A stretch of 34,260 nt of DNA, taken from contig WNZI01000034.1 of assembly GCA_009728235.1 (NCBI GenBank), positions 1 to 34,260 of the forward strand. The letters run 5' to 3'. This document shows, piece by piece, positions 1 through 6,656 of the stretch (its first letter is position 1; every line of letters starts with the position of its first letter). The notes under the pieces are model-generated. The model saw only the letters and a list, made by a program, of their open reading frames with translations, did not search any database and was not told where the DNA came from. The position numbers and the translations under genes were made by a program. This DNA is from Vibrio cholerae. GTDB lineage: Bacteria; Actinomycetota; Actinomycetes; Actinomycetales; Micrococcaceae.

Positions 1-263
1 GGGCTCAGAAGGTACGAGATCTATCGCACCCCACTGGATGATGTTCTGGCGGTCAGGACAACATAGCGTGAGCCTCTGACTCTGCCTTCGGTTCTTGCGG
101 TGTGGCGGAGGGAAGAGTATTCCTATGTGGCGAGCACATTATTCCAAGCGTTCGAGGACCGACATCACCTGTTGACTGACTAAGTGAAGGGTCTTCCCTG
201 AGCGTCGTCGGTGTGTGAGGATTCTCAAGTCGCGCCTCTCTGGGCGCACGCCTCGCATTACGC

Positions 264-351
264 GGAGGGTTGGCCGAGCGGCCGAAGGCGTCACCCTGCC
301 AAGGTGACGTAGTTGGTGACAACTACCAAGGGTTCGAATCCCTTACCCTCG
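264..351 (+). tRNA. Class II tRNA-like gene with GCC (Gly) anticodon
   Basis: A cloverleaf can be drawn by eye: acceptor arm 264-270 with 345-351, D arm from 273 to 289, anticodon stem 291-295/303-307 with a 7-base loop CTGCCAA, a long variable arm (309-315 pairing perfectly with 320-326 around a GTGA loop) and a T arm 328-332/340-344 with loop TTCGAAT. The long variable arm is typical of Ser, Leu and bacterial Tyr tRNAs, and the D arm resembles tRNA-Ser, yet the anticodon at 298-300 is GCC, which reads glycine codons. The acceptor shows a G-G opposition at the first pair, as if one 3' base were missing, and the encoded end is GCCG rather than GCCA. It may be an active unusual tRNA, a decayed tRNA, or an attachment-site remnant. 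Confidence 0.6.
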
Positions 352-407
352 CCGTCAAGCGCTTTTAAACGACCGTTAGATGGCGTGGGAAGCCCCGTGC
401 TGCCACT

Positions 408-434
408 GACCCATAATCATCATGATTCAGGGTC
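408..434. repeat. 27-bp imperfect palindrome upstream of resolvase fragment
   Basis: The arms GACCCATAATCAT and ATGATTCAGGGTC are inverted copies around a central C, with two mismatched positions. The site lies about 80 bp upstream of the serine recombinase fragment at 513, where resolvases of this family usually keep their res subsites, so a recombination-site remnant is plausible. A regulatory operator is the alternative. Confidence 0.4.
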
Positions 435-512
435 TCCGAGATGGTAGGAGCGCCAGAAAACGCCGCTACTGCCATCAACCTCCCATGACCGTTTCATGGC
501 GCAGGATGGATC

Positions 513-776
513 ATGGCCCGCATCATCGGATACGCCCGTGTCTCCGCCTCTGAGCAGAACCCCCAGCTACAGCTGGACGCGCTGCATGCAGTCGGCGCAG
601 CACGCATCTTTGTGAAGACAGCATCAGGAGCCACCACCGACCGCGAGCAGCTGCACGCAGTGCTTAGCTACCTGAACCCCGGAGACACCCTCGCGGTGTA
701 CCGACTGGACCGCATGGCCCGATCCACAGCGGACGCCGTAGCAATCCTCAACGAGCTCCTGAGAGGGCCGGAATGA
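513..776 (+). pseudogene. Truncated serine recombinase (resolvase N-terminal domain)
   Basis: The 87-residue product starts with the resolvase/invertase signature YARVSASEQ, with the nucleophile expected at Ser11, and holds the conserved VYRLDRMARS segment with an active-site arginine. Full resolvases run to about 180-200 residues with a C-terminal helix-turn-helix; here the reading frame stops right after the first part of the catalytic domain, so the long helix and DNA-binding domain are absent. At the break, AGCTCCTGAG occurs twice (754-763 and 777-786), which may mark the rearrangement that truncated the gene. A free-standing functional role is unlikely. A complete, different resolvase lies at 5110. 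Confidence 0.75.
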
Positions 777-873
777 AGCTCCTGAGGGCTAGGGCTAGAA
801 CCGAAGTCGAGCCTGGAGAAGCAGGCTACACAATGGAAGGTAACGGGCCACGACAAGCCAGAGGAGCGACAGG

Positions 874-1347
874 ATGAGCGATCTCATTGCACAGGCTGAA
901 CAGTTAGCCAGGGCCGCACATGAGGGCCAGGCCGACAAAGCGGGTGTGCCCTACATCGGCCACCCCGAACGGGTAGCCAAGGCGGCCGGCCAGGCCGCAC
1001 CGGCACGCTTGGCTGAGCATGCGGCGGCGGTTGGGTGGTTGCACGACACGGTGGAAGACACTGGTGTAACCCTTGACCATCTCCGTACTCAGGGATTCCC
1101 CGAGGCGGTCGTCGTCGGCGTCGATGCGATGACCAAACGTGCGGGCGAGAGCACCATCGACTACTTTGCCAGGGTCCGCGCCAACGAGCTGGCCCGGATC
1201 GTGAAAGCCGCCGACGTCGACGACAACACCGATCCTGAGCGCGTCAGGAAATTAGACGTAGGGACGCAAGCCAGGTTGGCGGGGAAGTATGGCCGATCAC
1301 GCGCATTGCTTGCGCTAGACCCGCTAGGTGTGCCTGTCAGAGAGTGA
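874..1347 (+). CDS. HD-domain hydrolase, small (p)ppGpp-hydrolase-like
   Basis: The 157-residue protein looks like a free-standing HD domain of the SpoT/MESH1 type. It carries AHEGQADKAGVPYIGHP at the start, WLHDTVEDT (His57-Asp58, Glu61-Asp62) and VKAADVDDN (Asn118), which match the metal-binding and catalytic pattern of alarmone 3'-pyrophosphohydrolases: His30, the HD pair, the ED pair and a late Asn. No synthetase, TGS or ACT domain is present, so it would only break down alarmone or a related nucleotide. A Shine-Dalgarno-like GAGGAG lies 9 bases before the ATG. It stands alone between the resolvase fragment and an unknown gene. The fold is fairly sure; the substrate is inferred. Confidence 0.75.
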   Translation: MSDLIAQAEQLARAAHEGQADKAGVPYIGHPERVAKAAGQAAPARLAEHAAAVGWLHDTVEDTGVTLDHLRTQGFPEAVVVGVDAMTKRAGESTIDYFARVRANELARIVKAADVDDNTDPERVRKLDVGTQARLAGKYGRSRALLALDPLGVPVRE

Positions 1348-1400
1348 AAACTTCCGCCGCCACACCAGTGCCTTTGAACTAGCAGGCCTAGGCTGAGGGC

Positions 1401-1688
1401 ATGAAGATGCCGCGCTTATTCACTCATTTCCTGAACAAGACAACCCGACGAGAAGCGATAAGTCAGCCGGAGGGCACCATCATTTCTGCGTGTCACGTAG
1501 GTCCTGTAGATGATGCTCCACAATCAACTGCGGCGCTGGAGGACTTGGAGCATTCTTGGGCGGAGTTGGAAGCAGCGGCAAAGGAATCAGCTGTGATCAA
1601 ATTTCACGCTTGTTCCCGAACTGGGGAACAGTGGCAGGACGACCCCGCCGCAGTGAGAGCAGTCGCTGCTTTGTTGCGGGCGTCCTGA
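1401..1688 (+). CDS. Small hypothetical protein
   Basis: This 95-residue product has no family I recognise. It begins with a basic stretch (MKMPRLFTHFLNKTTRRE), continues with an acidic middle (ALEDLEHSWAELEAAAKES) predicted to be helical, and ends with an alanine-rich helix after WQDDPAAVRAVAALLRA. There are no obvious membrane segments or metal motifs. The start codon ATG at 1401 follows a weak GGCTGAGGGC leader. The 353 bases between this gene and the next (1690-2042) contain a tandem octamer array (1862-1901) and an AT-richer leader but no convincing gene. Confidence 0.5.
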   Translation: MKMPRLFTHFLNKTTRREAISQPEGTIISACHVGPVDDAPQSTAALEDLEHSWAELEAAAKESAVIKFHACSRTGEQWQDDPAAVRAVAALLRAS

Positions 1689-1861
1689 CGATGGCGGCCT
1701 GACTTGAGCCCACCTCTGACTCTGCGGGCAGGCTCATAAGAAGCTCGCTCGTGGACTGGGGGTAGCAACTCTCCTTGGCTGATCATCTGATCAGGCTCTG
1801 AGGTCACATTAGAACCCGTTGCGATACTCATCCGCAGCACCCACGGCCGGAATCCTTCCGA

Positions 1862-1901
1862 ACCTGTGGACCTGTAGACCTGTAAACCTGTAGACCTGTA
1901 G
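1862..1901. repeat. Five tandem 8-bp repeats (ACCTGTRR), candidate partition site
   Basis: Five back-to-back octamers run without spacing: ACCTGTGG, ACCTGTAG, ACCTGTAA, ACCTGTAG, ACCTGTAG. The same octamer, in both orientations, flanks the parA/RHH operon at 9774-9812 and 10672-10748 and reappears at 21560-21583. Short tandem repeats of this kind are the usual centromere or operator of ribbon-helix-helix partition proteins, so this is a candidate second parS site. It sits about 140 bp upstream of the gene at 2043 and could also control it. Replication iterons are the alternative, but the replication genes are 22 kb away. Confidence 0.65.
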
Positions 1902-2042
1902 GTTTATCGTACCCACTTCTTTTTCATTGGTGTCTAGAGCTGACTTCTCATCAATGAGGAAACCTCGCGTCTAGTCAGAAAGCAGATTGTCGGTAAGGCC
2001 TCCTACAGTTCGACCCACCCAAGACAGGAAGGAATTACCACC

Positions 2043-2843
2043 ATGCCGGTGAGCAGCGAACAGCTGGTTGAGTGGTCCACCGCCGCTCCAGGTGTCGTAT
2101 TCGGACCTACCTTTAGCTCGAATCGTGACGCGGACGTGAGGTTCGTGGCTACGACGACGACGTACGAGGAGATAGCTCAGATGCTCATTGGTGCCTCAGC
2201 TGTTTTCCCCCGCCTCGATAGGTTCGACGTTGACGAGTTTGTTGAAGAGGGTCTCGAAGAAGAGACCGTGACGGAAGCCGTTGAGGAGTTCGCGCTGAGG
2301 GAGGGTGGGCGTCTGGCCGGCAAGCCGTACCGCCTCACAGTGCTGTGGCTGATGGGCGGGCTGCTTTTGCAGTGGCGGGCTCATACCGATGAGTACCTAC
2401 AGTTCATGGTCGAACTTGCTGACATCATCGACACCGAGAACCTCTCGGCCGAGGACCAGGTGAGGCGCGCAGCAGCTGTTGTAGTCCAGAACCAGGACTA
2501 CCGGCGCGTTGCGTGGCGTCACCGTGCGAGTGTGGCACGAGAGATTATCAAGGGTCTCGGCGGAGTCCCTGATGAAATCGTCGGTGACATCGTGAATTGG
2601 GCCAATACAGAGGCGACTGATGCGGTCGTGGATATTGAAGCGAGCATCTATCAGCACATCGACTCCATCGTCACTGACATGATCAACACCACAGAGTGGG
2701 TCAGGGCAACCAATCAAGAGAAGCGAAAAGACGTAGCGGCGCACGTGATCGCGGATCGATACGACGGGTGGGCTGTCTCTGCTTCCGTGCTCGACATACT
2801 GGCGCGAACTGCGCGAGCTGAGCATCTGCCTTCCAAGGGCTGA
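2043..2843 (+). CDS. Hypothetical acidic protein
   Basis: The 266-residue product is not recognised. It is soluble, acidic and mostly helical by eye, with a glutamate-rich segment (VEEGLEEETVTEAVEEF, near residues 67-83), one short hydrophobic stretch (LTVLWLMGGLLLQW, near 98-111) and no cysteines or metal motif. A good ribosome site (AGGAAGGAATTACCACC) precedes the ATG. It is followed after 28 bp by a membrane M48-type protease gene on the same strand, so the two probably share a transcript, and this protein might be a partner or substrate of the protease. The tandem octamer array 140 bp upstream suggests regulation by the plasmid partition protein, which is inference. Confidence 0.6.
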   Translation: MPVSSEQLVEWSTAAPGVVFGPTFSSNRDADVRFVATTTTYEEIAQMLIGASAVFPRLDRFDVDEFVEEGLEEETVTEAVEEFALREGGRLAGKPYRLTVLWLMGGLLLQWRAHTDEYLQFMVELADIIDTENLSAEDQVRRAAAVVVQNQDYRRVAWRHRASVAREIIKGLGGVPDEIVGDIVNWANTEATDAVVDIEASIYQHIDSIVTDMINTTEWVRATNQEKRKDVAAHVIADRYDGWAVSASVLDILARTARAEHLPSKG

Positions 2844-2871
2844 GGCACGCCCGATGGTGGGAGGGTAGGAG

Positions 2872-3606
2872 ATGAAAAAGGGAGTAGTGATGGGGAAGAA
2901 AACGCGTCAGCTCGTGACCGGGCCAGAAGCGGAGCAGGCCACACGGTGCGTCACCGATGAGGCGCAGAAGATATGTGATGCGTCGAGTGTGCGGATGCCG
3001 AAAATTCGTATCGTCAATGCTTTGTCAGGGCCAACGGATGATCTCACCGCTGAGGTTCACTTCCCGCTGCGCGGTCCCCCGATCATGAACGTGCCCTTGC
3101 GGGTCGTACAGGAGTACCCGCGAAAAGCGTTTGTGTACCTGGTGACTCACGAGGTGGGGCACGTGGCGACGAAGGATCAACGTCTGCGCCTGTGCAAGGC
3201 CGCTCTGCTGGTTTTGATGGTCCTGGTGACAATTGCTAGTGCCTTTATGGGCTTTTCTGGTGCGTACTCCGAGCTGATTTTGAGTGAGCCCAGTGTCTGG
3301 CCTGCGCCGGCCGCGTCAGCACTTCTCCTCAGCTCTTTGGTTCCTCTGGCTGGGATATTGGTGATCATGCGCCGTGAGGAGCGTGACGCGGATCGGTTCG
3401 CTGCGGAGTACCTGGGGGACATCGAGGGTGCGGAGGAGTGTTTCCGCTTCACAGAGAGCCGCCGCAAGCCGGCGAAGAAATCAGGCTGGTTCACCCGGTG
3501 GTTACGACGCGTGTTTGCCACGCATCCGCCGAATGCGAGCCGAGTCCAGGCGATGCGGACCGCTCTTCAGGGTGACGGTCGGGAACATGGTGCCCGGCCC
3601 CTATAG
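2872..3606 (+). CDS. Membrane-embedded M48-like zinc metalloprotease
   Basis: The 244-residue protein has the zinc motif HEVGH at residues 93-97 and a downstream acidic motif REERDADRFAAEYL (167-180) that would supply the third zinc ligand, the arrangement of M48/HtpX-type peptidases. Two hydrophobic segments (about 110-130 and 148-167) lie between these motifs and should form a membrane hairpin, and the C terminus is basic, as in HtpX-like enzymes. It is somewhat shorter than chromosomal HtpX. Translation may begin at the ATG at 2872 or at the ATG at 2890, which has a better spaced GGGAG. It follows the unknown gene at 2043 after 28 bp. A role in membrane protein quality control or processing of the neighbour is possible. 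Confidence 0.75.
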   Translation: MKKGVVMGKKTRQLVTGPEAEQATRCVTDEAQKICDASSVRMPKIRIVNALSGPTDDLTAEVHFPLRGPPIMNVPLRVVQEYPRKAFVYLVTHEVGHVATKDQRLRLCKAALLVLMVLVTIASAFMGFSGAYSELILSEPSVWPAPAASALLLSSLVPLAGILVIMRREERDADRFAAEYLGDIEGAEECFRFTESRRKPAKKSGWFTRWLRRVFATHPPNASRVQAMRTALQGDGREHGARPL

Positions 3607-3661
3607 CGAAGGGCCGGGCGCCATCGCTCCAGCGGCTCTTACGCCGATTACCTTACCGCCT

Positions 3662-3818
3662 CGGTTTTCCGTGCACGAGAACGACCATCTACGTGCAGAC
3701 CGGAGCTGCCGTCCCAATGCTCCAGAGCTTCCCCGGCCTGGCGGGGTGTTCGTGTGAACGAATCCCCGCACGAAAACCGTTTGCACGGTTCACGCACCTA
3801 TGAGGGTTTTCGTTCACC
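3662..3818. promoter_or_regulatory. Cluster of related repeats upstream of the nucleotidyltransferase operon
   Basis: Three copies of a GGTTTTCGTKC-like element occur before the operon: CGGTTTTCCGTGCAC at 3662, an inverted copy CCGCACGAAAACCG at 3766-3779, and GGGTTTTCGTTCACC at 3804-3818. Between them are small inverted repeats, TTCGTGTGAACGAA near 3749 and AACCGTTTGCACGGTT near 3775. Such clusters commonly bind an autoregulator, here perhaps the partner protein at 3860. I could not place a clear -35/-10 pair. Confidence 0.4.
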
Positions 3819-3859
3819 GCCTAGACTGGGATGAAGGTCCCTTGATGAGTGGAGTAGCG

Positions 3860-4216
3860 ATGTCCGTCACCGACAGTGCTGGAGCAACGGCTGACACCCG
3901 CGTGTTCTACCGCGATGTCGTCCCGTACTACGCTCCCTTGCACCTGGAGGACCTCGCCGGTCCTGCTGCGGGGGTACTGAAGCTCCCGCGGTGGGTGTAT
4001 TGGGGCCCTCAGTCTGTGTTCGATCTTTCGGAGGCCGGCCATCTCCAGACGGCATACCAGGCGTTGGTGCGGGTGGGTGCAGTGGAGGATCAGGTGCAGT
4101 TCCTCAATAAGGATGTGCTGGTGGCCGCGTGGCCTCGCCTTGTTCTGCCGCTGCGGTGCCGGCAGTTGTGGGAGTCACGGTTCCCTCAGCTGAAGCGAGA
4201 GCTGGCGCAGGCGTAG
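3860..4216 (+). CDS. Probable partner/antitoxin of AbiEii-type nucleotidyltransferase
   Basis: This 118-residue protein resembles a conserved actinobacterial family that sits directly before AbiEii-type nucleotidyltransferase genes. Recognisable segments are YYAPLHLEDLAGPAAGVLKLP near the start, a Tyr/Asp-rich middle, and the end WPRLVLPLRCRQLWESRFPQL. I chose the ATG at 3860 because GGAG lies 8 bases upstream; an open frame from 3800 exists but has no ribosome site. The stop codon abuts the ATG of the nucleotidyltransferase, so the two are translationally coupled. By position it is the likely neutralising or regulatory partner. Unlike the downstream gene it carries no LHAERQHA-type tail. The pairing comes from family knowledge; antitoxin function is inference. 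Confidence 0.65.
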   Translation: MSVTDSAGATADTRVFYRDVVPYYAPLHLEDLAGPAAGVLKLPRWVYWGPQSVFDLSEAGHLQTAYQALVRVGAVEDQVQFLNKDVLVAAWPRLVLPLRCRQLWESRFPQLKRELAQA

Positions 4217-5113
4217 ATGGAAGACATCGAGCAGTACCAGCGTGAGGTGACCGCTGTCGCTCTTGAAGCGTTGGAGGGGTATTCGTTTGCCCTGGCTGGT
4301 TCGGGTGCCATCCGTGAGCATGGCTTCACCGATCGGTTCACCCAGGATGTCGATCTATTTACTTCTGTGGTGAGTGTGCCGGAGTTCGCGGCCGCGGTGC
4401 ATCGCATGGTCGATGAGTTGGATGCCCGCGGATACACGGTGGATGAGAGACGGCGAGCCGATCAGTTCGCCGCGGTGCAGGTCACCACGCCTGAGGGTTC
4501 GGTGGTGGAGGTTGATCTTGCTGTGGATTGGCGGTCCGCCGAGCCCGTGCGATTGTCGGTAGGGCCAGTGCTCAGTGTTGAGGATGCGGTGGCGAGCAAA
4601 GTGTCCGCAGCGTACGGCCGCGCCGAGCTGAGAGACCTTCTGGACGTTGACGCTATTAGGCGATCGGGGCGCTTCACCGACGAGCAACTTCTTGACCTGG
4701 TGCGTGAGCGTGAGCCGGCTTTTGACCAAGGGATGTTCGCGCAGCAACTGAACTTGATCGGTGCCGGGGTTAGTACAAGCGAGGCAGCTGCTTACGGTGT
4801 CGATACTGCTGAATTGATCGGTGTCGAGAAGCGTCTCACCGCGTGGGCGGATGCATTGACTCAGCCCATGCAATCCATGGCTGCAGATAAGTCGTCAGAG
4901 CAACGCGAGACACTGGAGAGCCGGTTACGGAAGGCGGGTGTCCCGGAGGAAGCCATAGCGGCTCGCCTGCACGCGGAACGGCAGCATGCATCCGCGCCGG
5001 GTGCAGCTATCACTCGTCCGACTCCTAAAGGACCCCCCGTTAAGTCACCGGCCAAGTTCTCTGGGATCACTCCCGAGACGACTGAGCGATACGGCAAGGG
5101 CCGGCAGTCATGA
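4217..5113 (+). CDS. AbiEii-type nucleotidyltransferase toxin with T4SS-tag-like C terminus
   Basis: The N-terminal 210 residues are a minimal nucleotidyltransferase: GSG at 28-30, the metal pair in TQDVDLF (Asp44, Asp46), a third acidic strand VVEVDL (95-100), then KVSAAYGRAELRDLLDVDAI with Lys127 and Arg138-Asp139. This is the AbiEii/AbiGii toxin pattern; such enzymes add nucleotides to RNA or other targets. The protein is longer than the usual family member. Residues 237-258 are a segment ending LHAERQHA that is nearly identical to the relaxase and its accessory protein, followed by a 40-residue Pro/Lys/Arg-rich tail. This suggests export through the T4SS encoded here. It follows its partner gene without a gap and overlaps the resolvase gene by 4 bp (ATGA). 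Confidence 0.8.
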   Translation: MEDIEQYQREVTAVALEALEGYSFALAGSGAIREHGFTDRFTQDVDLFTSVVSVPEFAAAVHRMVDELDARGYTVDERRRADQFAAVQVTTPEGSVVEVDLAVDWRSAEPVRLSVGPVLSVEDAVASKVSAAYGRAELRDLLDVDAIRRSGRFTDEQLLDLVREREPAFDQGMFAQQLNLIGAGVSTSEAAAYGVDTAELIGVEKRLTAWADALTQPMQSMAADKSSEQRETLESRLRKAGVPEEAIAARLHAERQHASAPGAAITRPTPKGPPVKSPAKFSGITPETTERYGKGRQS

Positions 5114-5691
5114 CTCAGAATCTAATCGGTTACGCCAGGGTCAGTACCACCGATCAGGACACAGCTTTGCAGGAGGACGCGCTACGCGCAGCCGGGGTAC
5201 TCAGAACCTTCACTGACGTAGGTTCCGGTTCGTCGTTGGTTCGTCCGGGGTGGGACGCCTGCCTTGATTTTTTGCAGCCGGGAAATGTTCTTGTGGTGTG
5301 GAAGCTGGATCGTCTTGGCAGGTCAACTGCCGACCTGGCAAAGATCGTCGCGGAGCTGGGCGCGAAGGGTGTCCACTTCCGCTCACTGACCGAGACATTC
5401 ATCGATACCACCACCGCGGACGGGCGGCTGGTTTTCCATATTTTCTCGGCCATGGCGGAGCACGAACGTGGTCGTTTGATCGAGCGTACTCAGGCCGGCC
5501 TTGCAGCTGCACGGGAACGTGGAAGGGTTGGAGGCAGGCGGCCGTCCATGTCCCTGGAGCAGGTACGCCAGGCACAGCGGATGCGCGACGAGGGAATGCC
5601 CGTCGTACGGATCGCAGAAGTTCTGAAGGTTGGCAGGATGAGCGTTACGCGGGCGTTGGCCCGTGCTCGTGAGGACGCCCCAGCTCAGTAA
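5110..5691 (+). CDS. Serine recombinase (resolvase family)
   Basis: The 193-residue protein has the full small-serine-recombinase layout: YARVSTTDQD with the nucleophile Ser12, VWKLDRLGRSTADL with active-site arginines, the dimer helix containing MAEHERGRLIERTQAGL, a GGRRP hinge, and a C-terminal helix-turn-helix (about 150-182, ending VGRMSVTRALARA). Enzymes of this class resolve plasmid dimers or cointegrates. Its start overlaps the nucleotidyltransferase stop by 4 bp, which puts a recombinase and a toxin-like gene under one transcript. It is distinct from the truncated copy at 513. A 16-bp perfect inverted repeat begins within its stop codon. Confidence 0.92.
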   Translation: MTQNLIGYARVSTTDQDTALQEDALRAAGVLRTFTDVGSGSSLVRPGWDACLDFLQPGNVLVVWKLDRLGRSTADLAKIVAELGAKGVHFRSLTETFIDTTTADGRLVFHIFSAMAEHERGRLIERTQAGLAAARERGRVGGRRPSMSLEQVRQAQRMRDEGMPVVRIAEVLKVGRMSVTRALARAREDAPAQ

Positions 5692-5750
5692 GGAAGCGAC
5701 CGGCTCGCATCAATGAATGGGGGGAAACATCGGAGAGCCGGTCGCTTCCT
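5691..5750 (+). terminator. Long inverted repeat after the resolvase
   Basis: A perfect 16-bp arm (5691-5706, AGGAAGCGACCGGCTC) is repeated inverted at 5735-5750 around a 28-base loop with a GGGGGG run. It starts at the last base of the resolvase stop codon. It can act as a terminator, although there is no U-run and the loop is large; a recombinase-binding site is the alternative. The rest of the gap to 5888 shows no gene. Confidence 0.55.
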
Positions 5751-5887
5751 CATAAGCCTAGCGGGTCATGGTGACAGCGGGAGTCTTCTCGACCACAGGT
5801 GCACAGCCCGAGCTCTGTCCTTCGGGCTCTTCCGCTGCACACAGGTGGACGACAATCGGCTTTTCCGCTCCTAGGTCACGGGACCAG

Positions 5888-6184
5888 TTACAAGCCGGGA
5901 GTATCGAAAGATTCTTCACGCTCCGTAACGCGCGTTGATCGTTTCGCCCGCGGTGGCTTGATCTTCGGTTCTGTCAGTCCTGACTGCTTGAGTTCGGCTG
6001 GGCTCCAACCGGCGGTGATGGCTTTGTGCCACGCGGCGGCGTCTGCTCGTTCGGCCTCAACAACAGCTTCTCGCGCAGTGCTCAGCTGATCCCTCGTGGC
6101 GATAAGTTCTCGTACAGAGTCCATGCGCTCGTTGAGTCGTTGCTGGAGGTTCCGTTCAATGTCCTGCTGATTGATAGTAGCCAT
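5888..6184 (-). CDS. Small coiled-coil hypothetical protein
   Basis: The 98-residue product starts MATINQQDIERNLQQRLNE and is highly charged and helical through residue 55, with a heptad-like pattern that suggests a coiled coil. It then has the segment AITAGWSPAELKQSGLTEP and a basic tail (KPPRAKRSTRVTERE). Small proteins of this general build occur beside mobilisation genes in actinobacterial plasmids, but I know no function. It is divergent from the MobC/relaxase genes, with the candidate oriT between them. A DNA-binding or relaxosome-accessory role is a guess from position. Confidence 0.55.
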   Translation of the reverse strand: MATINQQDIERNLQQRLNERMDSVRELIATRDQLSTAREAVVEAERADAAAWHKAITAGWSPAELKQSGLTEPKIKPPRAKRSTRVTEREESFDTPGL

Positions 6185-6464
6185 GGCTCATCTTATCGAC
6201 GGGCAGCCACATGCGCCGGTCACGAACCGCCCCTTTTCTTACCCCTCCGTTCTTTTCGGCACGCCTTCGATGACTCGGCCGTGAAGTGAATTGGCACGTT
6301 GGTGCAGGGGGTCCGTGGAATACCGCAGGGAGCGAAGCGGACGAGGATATGCCGCGAAAGCCGCCGGAACCTGCTTGCCAAGAGAAGGGCGGGCGGTACC
6401 GTCAACAGCCGAAACAGAATGGCGCAGCCGTCGAACGAGAGCTACGAACCGCTGATGGTCGGAA

Positions 6465-6612
6465 AGGACCCCGCGGCTACGCCGCGGGAAAGACTCACAG
6501 GAGCCGGAAGCGGAGCAAGTTGTACACTTATCTACGATAAGTGGTGGCAAGCCTCGACGCGGTGCTTGGGCTTTGGCACACTGGTGTGTGAGTCCTCGCT
6601 GTAGCGAGGTCG
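6465..6612. other. Candidate origin of transfer (oriT)
   Basis: Three hairpins are packed just before the MobC and relaxase genes: 6470-6488 (8-bp arms CCCGCGGC/GCCGCGGG around TAC), 6525-6543 (8-bp arms CACTTATC/GATAAGTG around TAC) and 6596-6609 (CTCGCT/AGCGAG). The middle one ends in ATAAGTG followed by GTGGC, which resembles the inverted-repeat-plus-TAAGTG layout next to the nick site in RSF1010- and pSK41-type oriTs. The region 6185-6656 holds no convincing gene. The nick position cannot be fixed from sequence alone. Confidence 0.5.
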
Positions 6613-6656
6613 CTGCGCTGGGCAAGGTGACAGGTTCGGGGAGGGTGTGGGCACGG

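Noticed and set aside
1862..1901. CRISPR array
   Set aside because: Repeats are 8 bp and contiguous with no spacers, and no cas genes are in the window.
2397..2825. 142-residue frame on the - strand
   Set aside because: It lies entirely within the gene at 2043, which has a strong ribosome site and better composition.
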